From an uncultured Clostridia bacterium (GTDB taxonomy: Bacteria; Bacillota; Clostridia; Lachnospirales; CAG-274), in the NCBI GenBank assembly GCA_947630475.1, contig CANRHR010000001.1, positions 164,825 to 228,824 on the forward strand: a DNA stretch of 64,000 bases. Direction: 5' to 3'. Each line of letters starts with the position of its first letter. The first letter of the stretch is position 1. The notes beneath the pieces were generated by a model, which searched no databases, was not told where the DNA came from, and saw nothing but the letters and a program-made list of their open reading frames with translations. Position numbers and translations under genes: made by a program. Of this stretch, positions 9,408 through 18,383 are shown piece by piece.

Positions 9408-10565
9408 ATGAGATTTTTAAAACCTGATTTTTATGATAATTTTAAATGCAAAGCCGATAAGTGCAGCTTTAACTGTTGTATGGGATGGACGATTACAATA
9501 GATAAAGATACTGTAAATAAATATAACTCGGTTGAAGGAGAATTTGGCAAAAAGCTTAAAGAAAATTTAATTGATAAAACAATTAACGAAAAAACAAATA
9601 AAATTATTAAGCTTGACGAAAACAATATGTGTCCATTTCTTACCGAAAAAGGCTTATGTGAAATTGTTTTGAAAAAAGGGCCGTCTTATCTTTCTGATAC
9701 ATGCAGAGAATACCCAAGAAAAACAATTTTTTATGCAGATATTATAGAAAAATATATGACAACATCATGTCCTGCCGTTGTTGAATTTTTATATAATAAA
9801 AAGCATATTGAATTTAATCTAAGCCCGTCAATTAATCTCCATGTTTCATTTAAAACAGATGCTGTTAATGACGAAAAATTTTTGTATGGCTCGGATATAA
9901 GACGATTTTTTATTGACCTTTTGCAGCTTGAAGGAATTCCTTTGTGGACAAGAGAATATTTTGTATATAAATGCGCCGAAAATATGCAGCCTTATTATGA
10001 CAAAAATGATTTTGATGCTGTTTCAAAAGAATCAAATAGGTTTACAGATCTGGATTATTTAGCTGATTATGCCGATAAGCTTATTGAAATTGAAGAAAAT
10101 TATCAGCTTAAATTTAATTTTCTTAGTAACTTATATTTATATTTTGGCAAAACTAAAACAAAAGTTCCAAATAAGTATTATGACAAACTTTCTAAGCTGA
10201 ATGAAATTAGTGCAGATAAGCTTCAGGAAATATATAAAGATTTTGAAAAAATTCACAACGATATAGAATATGTTTTTGAAAATCTTTCTGTATTAAATTT
10301 GTTTACAGAATTTTTTAGTAATGCAGATCTTAATATATATGAAGTATGTTCCTCTGTATTTATTCTTGGTGCCTTGATTAAGTTTTGCATGGTATTATAT
10401 TGGTATACCAATGATATGTCTATCTCAAAACAAGAACAAATAGATATTATTGCAATTTTAACCAGAAATTTTATGCATAATAAAGCTGCAATTAAACAAT
10501 TTTGTGATATACAAGAGAAAAATGGGTTGTTTAATCCTTCTTATTTATTCTTAATTACACGCTAA
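9408..10565 (+). CDS. FliB-like protein (flagellin lysine-N-methylase family, cysteine-rich)
   Basis: Resembles the family named for Salmonella FliB, which methylates flagellin lysines; most clostridial members are untested. The cysteine pattern is visible: CKADKCSFNCC within the first 30 residues, then CPFLTEKGLC, CREYPR and TTSCPAVV, consistent with a bound metal cluster, followed by a long helical C-terminal domain. Length 385. ATG 9408 has GAGG just upstream. No flagellar gene is in this window, so the family name should not be taken as proof of function. Confidence 0.7.
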   Translation: MRFLKPDFYDNFKCKADKCSFNCCMGWTITIDKDTVNKYNSVEGEFGKKLKENLIDKTINEKTNKIIKLDENNMCPFLTEKGLCEIVLKKGPSYLSDTCREYPRKTIFYADIIEKYMTTSCPAVVEFLYNKKHIEFNLSPSINLHVSFKTDAVNDEKFLYGSDIRRFFIDLLQLEGIPLWTREYFVYKCAENMQPYYDKNDFDAVSKESNRFTDLDYLADYADKLIEIEENYQLKFNFLSNLYLYFGKTKTKVPNKYYDKLSKLNEISADKLQEIYKDFEKIHNDIEYVFENLSVLNLFTEFFSNADLNIYEVCSSVFILGALIKFCMVLYWYTNDMSISKQEQIDIIAILTRNFMHNKAAIKQFCDIQEKNGLFNPSYLFLITR

Positions 10566-10600
10566 TTGTTTATATATTTGCATTTACTGAAAATATAACC

Positions 10601-10627
10601 AAAACCACGCCTAAAAGACGTGGTTTT
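10601..10627 (+). terminator. rho-independent terminator after the FliB-like gene
   Basis: A 9-bp perfect stem AAAACCACG / CGTGGTTTT with a 9-base loop, followed by a T-rich stretch. Confidence 0.75.
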
Positions 10628-10669
10628 CTCTTGCTTTTTCAATATACACCATTTTTAAAGTTGGTCAAT

Positions 10670-10738
10670 GATATACGTACTCCGCTATGCTATACTCATA
10701 ACCGACGGCTTCTGACGAAGCCTTACTTAGTCGGTTAA
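10670..10738 (+). repeat. repeat family B, copy 1
   Basis: Begins ATATACGTACTCCGCTATGC and shares most of its bases with the copy at 33247-33371. It folds as nested helices: TAACCGAC with GTCGGTTA outside, and GGCTTC-tgac-GAAGCC inside. Non-coding; its role is unknown. Confidence 0.6.
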
Positions 10739-10804
10739 ATAAATTTTTCATCAAAGGATGAACATTTTTGGATATATTTAAAATAATAAGCCTTTTAAAT
10801 TTTC

Positions 10805-10833
10805 TTGTTAAACTGATAAATTTAAGCTATAAT
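10805..10833 (+). promoter_or_regulatory. sigma-A promoter of the DUF4364 gene
   Basis: TTGTTA (10805-10810), a 17-base spacer and a perfect TATAAT (10828-10833), 31 bases upstream of the start codon. Confidence 0.6.
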
Positions 10834-10864
10834 AAATTTAATAATATTAAAAGTGGTGATATCA

Positions 10865-11398
10865 ATGTCAAATTCAACTGATTCTCTTGCTCAAAGCAAG
10901 CTTATAATTTTATATCTTTTGAGAAAAATGAATATGCCTGTTTCTCTTGCTCATGTGCAGCACCTTGCTCTTTCTGCCGAATATATGGATTATTTTTCAC
11001 TTTCCGCCTATCTGGCGGAGATGACAAACAAAAAGCAGATAATAAAAACCAAAGAAAACGAACAAACCTGTTACAGTATAACTTCTTCGGGGCTTCAAAC
11101 CTTATCCTATTTTGAAAATATGCTCTCAGATGAAATTAAAGAAAGCATATCAAAATATGTTTATGAAAACAAGCCTCATTTAAAAGACGAGCTTGAGGTC
11201 AGGGCGGTTTACAACGAGGTTTATAAAGATAATTATAACGTAAATTTAAGCTACAGTGAAAATTCAGATAAACTTATTGAAATTAATTTATCTTCTCTTT
11301 CAAAAGATTATGCGAAAAAAATAGTACATAACTGGAAAAATAATGCATCTGACATATATCTTTCTATTTTAAAAAATCTTTTAAATAAAAATAATTAA
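10865..11398 (+). CDS. DUF4364 family protein, winged-helix-like
   Basis: A 177-residue protein of a family conserved in Clostridia. The N-terminal half (SKLIILYLLRKMNMPVS, then SSGLQTLSYFENM) has the pattern of a winged-helix DNA-binding domain related to PadR/MarR folds; the C-terminal half is a beta-rich domain of unknown role. No catalytic motif is seen. ATG 10865 is preferred because AAGTGGTG precedes it; two upstream GTG codons lie inside that site. Presumably a transcription regulator, but its targets are not evident from the neighbours. Confidence 0.75.
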   Translation: MSNSTDSLAQSKLIILYLLRKMNMPVSLAHVQHLALSAEYMDYFSLSAYLAEMTNKKQIIKTKENEQTCYSITSSGLQTLSYFENMLSDEIKESISKYVYENKPHLKDELEVRAVYNEVYKDNYNVNLSYSENSDKLIEINLSSLSKDYAKKIVHNWKNNASDIYLSILKNLLNKNN

Positions 11399-11405
11399 TC
11401 TCTTT

Positions 11406-11440
11406 AAAGCCCTAAAGCCTATTAAAGCTTTAGAGGCTTT
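11406..11440. terminator. bidirectional terminator between the DUF4364 gene and mtnN
   Basis: A stem of AAAGCC and TAAAGC with GCTTTA and GGCTTT, one mismatch, lies between convergent genes. It overlaps the last three codons and stop of mtnN. Confidence 0.7.
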
Positions 11441-12125
11441 TTGTCATACTTACAACAATTTTTGAGGCAATATCTGCACTTTGTCTGAAAAATTTTTCAT
11501 AATCATGTTCTGAGCTGTCTTCCGCTTTATCTGAAATAGAACGTATAATAACAAAGGGTATCATATTAAGAAAACAAGTATGTGCAATAGCTGCTCCCTC
11601 CATTTCGGCACAGCTTGCCTTAAATTCTTTCCAAATAATACTCTTTTTTTCATTTGAAGCTATAAATTGATCTCCGCTTGCTATTGTTCCTACCACAACC
11701 TTAGAATCACAAGCGCTTTCTCCCGCCTGTTTTGCTATTTCTATAAGCTCATCATCAGCTTTAAAAAAAGACACATTAAGCCTTGAAATAAAGCCCACAG
11801 GATCTCCTAATGCGGATGTATCAAAATCATGCTCAATGCATTGGCTTGATATTACTATATCGCCTATTTCAAGCTCTTTTGAAATTGCTCCGGCAACGCC
11901 AACATTAATTATATAATCAACACCATACATATCTATAAGCACCTGTGTGCATACTGCGGCATTAACCTTACCTATTCCGGAACGAACAAGAACAACATTA
12001 TTACCATTCATTTTGCCCAAAAAGAAATCAAGTCCTATAATATTTCTTGTTGAAATAACATCCATATTTTCTTTTATACTTAAAATTTCTTCGTCCATTG
12101 CTCCTATTATGCCGATACTTTTCAT
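11430..12125 (-). CDS. mtnN: 5'-methylthioadenosine/S-adenosylhomocysteine nucleosidase
   Basis: Cleaves adenine from methylthioadenosine and S-adenosylhomocysteine, feeding methionine recycling and keeping SAM-dependent methylases free of product inhibition. The family N-terminus IGIIGAMDEEI, the VGVAGAI and CIEHDFD motifs, and CAEMEGAAIAHTC and RSISDKAE near the C-terminus carry the active-site Glu and Asp. Length 231, typical. AAGGAGG precedes the ATG. Transcribed alone and convergent with the DUF4364 gene. Confidence 0.95.
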   Translation of the reverse strand: MKSIGIIGAMDEEILSIKENMDVISTRNIIGLDFFLGKMNGNNVVLVRSGIGKVNAAVCTQVLIDMYGVDYIINVGVAGAISKELEIGDIVISSQCIEHDFDTSALGDPVGFISRLNVSFFKADDELIEIAKQAGESACDSKVVVGTIASGDQFIASNEKKSIIWKEFKASCAEMEGAAIAHTCFLNMIPFVIIRSISDKAEDSSEHDYEKFFRQSADIASKIVVSMTKSL

Positions 12126-12278
12126 AGCTTCCTCCTTAAAATACTAAAAATTTTTTAGATAAATCAAGTAATCTTTTGCAAAAATAAATTGTTCAGCAAA
12201 AGAGCTTAATAATTTTTTAATATACTGTTAATTTAAAACTTTAATTTTTATTATTTTATCATACATTTGTAAAAATTA

Positions 12279-12514
12279 ACAGTAATTTTTAATATAAAAT
12301 TATTCAGATTATTAATAAACCCTATTTTGCTTAAGTAACTTAAAGCGTCGCAGACTTTTGATCCACAGGCGGAATTCATTTCCGCCGAGGAAAACAGCGA
12401 ATTTCAAGGGGCTTTTAGCCCCGATGGAATGAGCTGTTTATACTTCTGTTCCCTCTCGAAAAAGTCCGAATGGACTTTTTCGATACTCAGAGTAATTTTT
12501 AATATAAAATTATT
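12279..12514 (+). mobile_element. MITE-like element A, copy 2, with flanking direct repeats
   Basis: The element proper is 12305-12488 (184 bp), ending in GGACTTTTTCGATACTC. It is bounded exactly by 26-bp direct repeats at 12279-12304 and 12489-12514 (25 of 26 identical), which are palindromic around a TA-rich centre. Internal hairpins are GGCGGAA-ttcat-TTCCGCC, GGGGCT-ttt-AGCCCC and GAAAAAGTCC-gaat-GGACTTTTTC. The second hairpin differs from the other copies by two paired compensatory changes. It occupies most of the mtnN-larB gap (12126-12531); nothing else is recognisable there. Confidence 0.8.
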
Positions 12515-12531
12515 TTCAGATATAAATTAAT

Positions 12532-13284
12532 CTATTCTCCTATATGATTTATCATGCTGGCAGTATATCCCGCTCCAAAACCATTATCAATATTTACAAC
12601 CGTTACGCCGCTTGCGCAGGAATTAAGCATTGATAAAAGCGCCGCCACGCCGCCAAACGAAGCCCCATACCCAACGCTTGTGGGAACGGCAATAACAGGA
12701 CAATCCGATATTCCGCCTATAACGCTTGCCAAAGCGCCCTCCATTCCGGCAACGGCAATAATTACTTTTGCTTTCATAATTTCTTGCGAATGAGCAAGAA
12801 GCCTGTGTATGCCGGCAACACCCACATCATAAAGCCTTGCTACCCTATTCCCCAATGCCTGAGCAGTAAGCGCCGCCTCTTCGGCAATAGGTATATCGCT
12901 TGTCCCTCCGGTCACAACCAAAATTGTTCCTTTTGTATCTTCTTTCGGAAGTTCCCCAACAATTCCTATATTTCCTACCTGCCAATACTTAATATCTATA
13001 AAATCTTTTACAATATCTGCTTTTTCCTTAGAAAGCCTTGTAATCAGTATTGTTTTTTGTCCTTTATCCATAAGAGCTTCGGAAATTTCCGCAATTTGTT
13101 TTCCTGTTTTCCCTGCTGCATAAATAACTTCACCGATACCTTGACGAATTGCCCTATGTGTATCAATTTTTGCAAAGCCCAGATCTTCAAAAGGCTGATT
13201 TTTAAATTTAAGTATTGCCTCGTCAATATCAATACTTCTTTCTGCAACCTGCTTTAAAATATTTTTAAGCTCACTTTTTTCCAT
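12532..13284 (-). CDS. larB: LarB, nickel-pincer cofactor biosynthesis protein
   Basis: LarB carboxylates the pyridinium ring of nicotinic acid adenine dinucleotide and releases AMP, the first step of nickel-pincer nucleotide synthesis. After a ~95-residue N-terminal region comes a PurE-like AIR-carboxylase domain (VVTGGTSDIPIAEEA, AGMEGALASVIGG, PTSVGYGASFGG). Cys 223 in NSCASGV corresponds to the family's conserved cysteine. Length 250, typical. GGAGG precedes the ATG. It lies 69 bases downstream of dnaE on the same strand and is separated from larC by 11.9 kb; larA and larE are not in the window. Confidence 0.93.
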   Translation of the reverse strand: MEKSELKNILKQVAERSIDIDEAILKFKNQPFEDLGFAKIDTHRAIRQGIGEVIYAAGKTGKQIAEISEALMDKGQKTILITRLSKEKADIVKDFIDIKYWQVGNIGIVGELPKEDTKGTILVVTGGTSDIPIAEEAALTAQALGNRVARLYDVGVAGIHRLLAHSQEIMKAKVIIAVAGMEGALASVIGGISDCPVIAVPTSVGYGASFGGVAALLSMLNSCASGVTVVNIDNGFGAGYTASMINHIGE

Positions 13285-13353
13285 AAAATAACCTCCGAAA
13301 TTTATTAAGCTACCGGAATGATCATTTTGCTGCGTACTAGCTGATTAAAAAAA

Positions 13354-16300
13354 TTAATTTTTCTTCAAAACAACGGATTTTTCTCCTAAAAGTGTTTTTA
13401 AATCGGAAATTAAATTTTCATTCGGATTAACCCAGTAATTTTCTTTTAATTTTAGTTTTTCTTTCGTTTCTTCATTATATATAATTACAGGAGTTTTCCC
13501 TTTTGACAATACTATTATATTTCTGATATTTTCTGGCGTAAGATTACTTTCTTTAGGTATTTTCAACCATAAAACAGAGCTTCTTTCAACTAACTCGTCA
13601 TACGGAACAACCTTTTCACATATAATTTTAGATTCCTGCCCTTCTGTAGCCGTTACCCTGCCTTCTGCAAGAATAACGCCGCCCTCTTTCAAAAGATATG
13701 AATATCTTGAAAAAGAATCCGAAAACATTATAATTTCTATATTTCCGAATAAATCCTCAATACCAACAAATGCCATTGGTTTGCCATTTTTTGTATATTT
13801 GGTTGTAATGTATGAAATAATGCCTCCAACAACAGCTCTTTGACCATCAGTAACCTTAATATTGCCTGAAGAAATTTCACTTTCTTCATCTTGGGCGGCA
13901 AAAGCAAGACTTGTTGCGGATATAAATCTGTTTAAAACATCGGCATATTCCATAAGAGGATGACCGCTTACATATATTCCAAGCACCTCTTTTTCCATAG
14001 CCAAAAGCTCGTTTTTTGAATACTCGGCTATATCCGGAAGCTCATCTTTAAATATATTTGTGCTGTCTTCAGCTATTTGAAATAAACTGAGCTGACCGTC
14101 AATATTTCTTTTTTTACTTTGTCCCAAACCCGAATATATAATCTTATATATACTCATATATTGGCTGCGGCGTCCTCCCAAAGAATCAAAAGCGCCGGCT
14201 TTTATAAAGCTTTCTATGCATCTTGTGTTAAGCTGTGGGCCAATCCTGTCGAGAAACTCTGTCATGCTTAAATATAAGCCGTCCTTTTCTCTGCTCTCAA
14301 CCAATGCCGCTATATTGCCTTTTCCTACATTTTTAATAGCCGAAAGACCAAACCTTATTTTATTATTTGAAACACTAAAGCCTGAAAAGCCCTCATTAAT
14401 ATCGGGCGGCAAAAGCTCTATCCCCATTTTTTTTGAGGCGGCTATATATTCGGCAACTTTATTTGTGTTATCGGCAACGCTTGTTAAAAGAGCCGCCATA
14501 AATTCAACAGGATAATATGTTTTAAGCCAAGCTGTCTGATATGCCACAACAGCATAGGCTGCCGCATGAGATTTATTGAATGCATATTTTGCAAAATCAG
14601 TCATTTCATCAAATATCTTGTTTGCGGATTTTTCGTCTATTCCATTTTTTATGCAGCCCGGAACATCATCTCCCAGCCCATAAATAAAGTTATGTCTTTC
14701 TTTTGCCATAACATCTGTTTTCTTTTTGCTCATAGCTCTTCTCACAAGGTCGCTTCTTCCAAGGCTGTAGCCTGCAAGCTCCCTTACAATTTGCATAACT
14801 TGCTCCTGATAAACTATACATCCGTATGTAGGCTCAAGTATAGCCTTAAGGCTTTGGTGAGTATATGTGATATTGTCGGCTCTTTTTTTGCCTTTTATAT
14901 ATTTAGGTATAAAATCCATGGGGCCCGGGCGATACAACGAAATACCCGCTATAATATCATCTATGGCGGATGGCTTCAGCTCTTTCATAAACTGACGCAT
15001 TCCTGCGCTTTCAAGCTGAAATACTCCCTCTGTTTTGCCGGAGGATATAAGCTCATAAACCTTTTTGTCACTGTAATTTATATCTTTTTCACTTAAATTA
15101 AGTTTATGATTTCTGTTAATTTCATTAAATGCATTTTGAATGACGGTAAGCGTCCTAAGTCCTAAAAAATCCATTTTAAGAAGACCAAGCTCTTCTATTG
15201 TTGTCATTGTATACTGAGTGGTAACAACTCCGTCGTTTGTGTTAAGAGGAACATATTCCATAATAGGCTTATCGCATATAACAACGCCTGCCGCATGTGT
15301 TGAAGCGTGTCTTGGAAGTCCTTCAAGCTTCATCGACATATCAAGAAGATATTTAACAGCTTCATTTTCATTATATTCTTTTGCTAAATCCGGATTTTCC
15401 GCAAGAGCCCTTTTTATTGTTATTTTAAGCTCCATAGGTATCATTTTTGCGATTTTGTCAACCTGTGCATACGGCATAGCCAAAGCTCGTCCAACATCTC
15501 TTATGGCATTTCTTGCAGCCATTGTGCCAAAGGTTATGATTTGAGAAACATGATCCGCCCCATATTTTCTTACAACATAATCTATAACCTCCTGACGCCT
15601 TTCATAACAAAAGTCAATATCTATATCAGGCATACTTACTCTTTCGGGATTTAAAAAACGTTCAAAAAGAAGATCGTATTTTATAGGGTCTATATCCGTT
15701 ATATTTAAGCAGTATGAAACAATACTTCCTGCGGCAGAGCCTCTTCCCGGTCCTACAATTATATTATTGTCCTTTGCATATTTTATAAAATCACTTACAA
15801 TAAGAAAATAATCGACAAATCCCATTGATCTTATTACATCAAGTTCATATAAAAGACGCTTTTCAAGTTTCCCATCAACAGAACCGTATCTCTCTTTAAG
15901 GCCCTTAAAGCAAAGCTTTTTAAGATATTCAAAAGATGACATATCTTCGGGAACATCAAAAACAGGAAGTTTATATTTATTAAATTCAAATTCAACATTA
16001 CATCTTTCTGCAATTTTATTTGTATTTTCCAAAGCCTGCGGAGCATATGGAAAAAGCTCCGCCATTTCTGCCGGAGATTTTAAATAAAACTGAGAGCCCT
16101 CATATTTCATTCTGTCTTCATCTTCAACGGTTTTTCCTGTCTGTATACACAAAAGAATATCATGCGCCTTAGCATCTTCTTGATTTATATAATGCAAATC
16201 ATTTGTGCAAACCAATGGTATCCCCGTTTCTTTGTTTAAGCGGATGAGGGCTTGATTTACTGTTTTTTGCTCACTTATGCCATGATCCTGGAGCTCAAGA

Positions 16301-16824
16301 TAAAAATTGCCCTCGCCAAAAATTTCATTATAAAGCAATGCCGCTTCTTTTGCTTTTTCATAAGAAATTTTTAATACATTCCTTGCCACAGGGCCTAAAA
16401 GACAGGCGCTCAGAGCAATTAACCCATTGCTGTATTTTTTTAATAACTCTATATCAACCCTAGGCTTATAATAAAATCCTTCTATAAAGCCAAAAGAAAC
16501 CAATTTTGCAAGATTTTTATAGCCATCGTTATTTTTTGCAAGCAAAACAAGATGATAATAAAAATTATCAGCACCTGCTTCTTTATTAAATCTCGAGCCT
16601 GACGCAACATAAACCTCGCAGCCTATAATAGGCTTTATTCCTGCCTTTTTTGCCGCTTTATAAAAATCAATCACACCATACATAACACCATGATCGGTTA
16701 TGGCTATAGCATTCATTCCCAATTCTTTGGTTTTTTCAACAAGCTCATTAATTTTTGATGATCCGTCAAGAAGGCTGTATTCGGTATGAACATGAAGATG
16801 AGTAAATTCAATTTTATTTTCCAT
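13354..16824 (-). CDS. dnaE: DNA polymerase III subunit alpha (DnaE)
   Basis: Replicative polymerase subunit of the DnaE type; in Firmicutes it works beside PolC, mainly extending primers. Domains in order: PHP (HLHVHTEYSLLDG at the N-terminus), palm and fingers with the acidic motif PDIDIDFCYERR near residue 400, helix-hairpin-helix region (NVGKGNIAALVE near 815), and an OB fold (VVGGIISYITTKYTKNGKP near 1010). Length 1156. ATG 16824 is chosen with CGGAGAG five bases upstream and a family-like N-terminus; 28 codons of upstream open frame are rejected. MocR lies directly upstream on the same strand. Confidence 0.96.
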   Translation of the reverse strand: MENKIEFTHLHVHTEYSLLDGSSKINELVEKTKELGMNAIAITDHGVMYGVIDFYKAAKKAGIKPIIGCEVYVASGSRFNKEAGADNFYYHLVLLAKNNDGYKNLAKLVSFGFIEGFYYKPRVDIELLKKYSNGLIALSACLLGPVARNVLKISYEKAKEAALLYNEIFGEGNFYLELQDHGISEQKTVNQALIRLNKETGIPLVCTNDLHYINQEDAKAHDILLCIQTGKTVEDEDRMKYEGSQFYLKSPAEMAELFPYAPQALENTNKIAERCNVEFEFNKYKLPVFDVPEDMSSFEYLKKLCFKGLKERYGSVDGKLEKRLLYELDVIRSMGFVDYFLIVSDFIKYAKDNNIIVGPGRGSAAGSIVSYCLNITDIDPIKYDLLFERFLNPERVSMPDIDIDFCYERRQEVIDYVVRKYGADHVSQIITFGTMAARNAIRDVGRALAMPYAQVDKIAKMIPMELKITIKRALAENPDLAKEYNENEAVKYLLDMSMKLEGLPRHASTHAAGVVICDKPIMEYVPLNTNDGVVTTQYTMTTIEELGLLKMDFLGLRTLTVIQNAFNEINRNHKLNLSEKDINYSDKKVYELISSGKTEGVFQLESAGMRQFMKELKPSAIDDIIAGISLYRPGPMDFIPKYIKGKKRADNITYTHQSLKAILEPTYGCIVYQEQVMQIVRELAGYSLGRSDLVRRAMSKKKTDVMAKERHNFIYGLGDDVPGCIKNGIDEKSANKIFDEMTDFAKYAFNKSHAAAYAVVAYQTAWLKTYYPVEFMAALLTSVADNTNKVAEYIAASKKMGIELLPPDINEGFSGFSVSNNKIRFGLSAIKNVGKGNIAALVESREKDGLYLSMTEFLDRIGPQLNTRCIESFIKAGAFDSLGGRRSQYMSIYKIIYSGLGQSKKRNIDGQLSLFQIAEDSTNIFKDELPDIAEYSKNELLAMEKEVLGIYVSGHPLMEYADVLNRFISATSLAFAAQDEESEISSGNIKVTDGQRAVVGGIISYITTKYTKNGKPMAFVGIEDLFGNIEIIMFSDSFSRYSYLLKEGGVILAEGRVTATEGQESKIICEKVVPYDELVERSSVLWLKIPKESNLTPENIRNIIVLSKGKTPVIIYNEETKEKLKLKENYWVNPNENLISDLKTLLGEKSVVLKKN

Positions 16825-16910
16825 AATAACTCTCCGATAATAATTATTGCTTATAAAGCCTGTCAAAAGCTTTATAACAAATATAACACATTTGTTAAAT
16901 TTCTTCAAAT

Positions 16911-18383
16911 TTATTTTATAGGCGCTGAGGCTTTGGCTGTTTGTGCCAGCTTAAGTTCTTCGGATATTATTTTAATGCCCTTAACAATGCTTTCATCACT
17001 TACATTTGAAAAACTGAGCCTTATGCACTGCTGAGCAAATTCATCGCTTAAATAATATATTGAAGACGGGGCAAGTATAACATTTTTTTCAGCCAGCCTT
17101 AAGCATAATTCTTCGGAGGTTAAATTTTTGTTTTTAAGCTTTAAATAAAAACTTAAACCTCCATAAGGCTCAATATATGATGTATATTTTGAAAGATTTT
17201 TTTTAATTTCCGATGAAGTTAAGGAGTATTTTTTGCCGAAAATATTCCTCATATACAATATATGCTTATCCCAATCTCCGTTATCTATAAAAAGTTTAAA
17301 TGCTCTTTGGATAAAGCTTGAGGTTGAAATATCAGTGGAATATTTTGCTGAAACAACATTTTCCAAAATAGGCTTTGGCAGCACCATAAAACCAAGCCTT
17401 AAACCGGGCATAAGTATTTTGGAAAAAGATTTTATATAAATAACTTTATTTTTATAATCAAAGCTTTTTAATGTGCTTACGGCAGTACCTGAATAATTAA
17501 AATCACTTAAATTATCTTCTTCCACTATATATATATTATTCTTATATGCGAGATTCAAAATTTTCCGTTTTTTTTCCTGGCTGTATGATATACAGGTTGG
17601 CGTTTGGTAATTCGGCATAACATATATAAACCTTGGGTGATACAGATTAAGCATATGTTCAAGAGCTTCAATATCAATTCCATCAGAAAGCATAGGAATA
17701 TCAATTATTTTTGCTCCTCTTGAAAGAATTGCGTCAACTGCTCCGTAATAAGTAGGTCTTTCAACAAAAACCTCGTCGCCAAATGAAAGCATTGCCTTTG
17801 CTATAATATCTATACCCTGCTGAGCACCTGATATAATTTGTATTTTATCGGGGCTTGTTTTTATTTTATATTTTTCAAGATTTTCTGCAATAACTTCTCT
17901 TAACGGAGGATATCCTTGAATATCCTGAAGACTGAAAGCATTGCCTTTATCTCTGTCCAAAACTTCATTAAAAAAAACTTTAAACTTTTTAACAGGAAAC
18001 AAATCGGAAGAAACCGAGCTTTCTGCAAAATTTATTGCCGATGCCGATTTTGTTTTCTCAAGCATATTAATTGACCTTTGCTGTCTTACATCGAGTTCGG
18101 AAACAGAGTTTATGCCAATAGAAGCGGCATAAGTGCCGGAGCCTTTTTGGGAATACACTATTTTTCTGTTTTCAAGATATTTATAACAATTTATTACGGT
18201 TATATTATTAACGCCAAGCCTTTGAGAAAGAAGCCTTATAGACGGAAGTTTAAAATCAGGGGGTATTTTGCCTGATTCTATTAATTGCATTATTTTGCAG
18301 GCAAGCTGAATATAAAGAGCTTCTCCGTCATTTTTATCAAGCTCTATATCAAACAAAAGCTTAAACTTTTCCGAATCATTCAT
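16911..18383 (-). CDS. MocR/PdxR-type GntR regulator with aminotransferase domain
   Basis: Transcription factor of the MocR class: an N-terminal GntR winged helix (about residues 20-85, with KLPSIRLLSQRLGVNNIT) is fused to a fold-type-I aminotransferase domain that binds pyridoxal phosphate (QPGIxIIAKA-like region near 195, YVMPNYQTPT, and YIKSFSKILMPGLRLGF with the probable Schiff-base Lys near 325). Such proteins often control vitamin B6, GABA or amino-acid genes; which one cannot be told here. Its ATG overlaps the end of addB by 8 bases, with GGGAGG inside addB, so the two are coupled. Length 490. Confidence 0.9.
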   Translation of the reverse strand: MNDSEKFKLLFDIELDKNDGEALYIQLACKIMQLIESGKIPPDFKLPSIRLLSQRLGVNNITVINCYKYLENRKIVYSQKGSGTYAASIGINSVSELDVRQQRSINMLEKTKSASAINFAESSVSSDLFPVKKFKVFFNEVLDRDKGNAFSLQDIQGYPPLREVIAENLEKYKIKTSPDKIQIISGAQQGIDIIAKAMLSFGDEVFVERPTYYGAVDAILSRGAKIIDIPMLSDGIDIEALEHMLNLYHPRFIYVMPNYQTPTCISYSQEKKRKILNLAYKNNIYIVEEDNLSDFNYSGTAVSTLKSFDYKNKVIYIKSFSKILMPGLRLGFMVLPKPILENVVSAKYSTDISTSSFIQRAFKLFIDNGDWDKHILYMRNIFGKKYSLTSSEIKKNLSKYTSYIEPYGGLSFYLKLKNKNLTSEELCLRLAEKNVILAPSSIYYLSDEFAQQCIRLSFSNVSDESIVKGIKIISEELKLAQTAKASAPIK

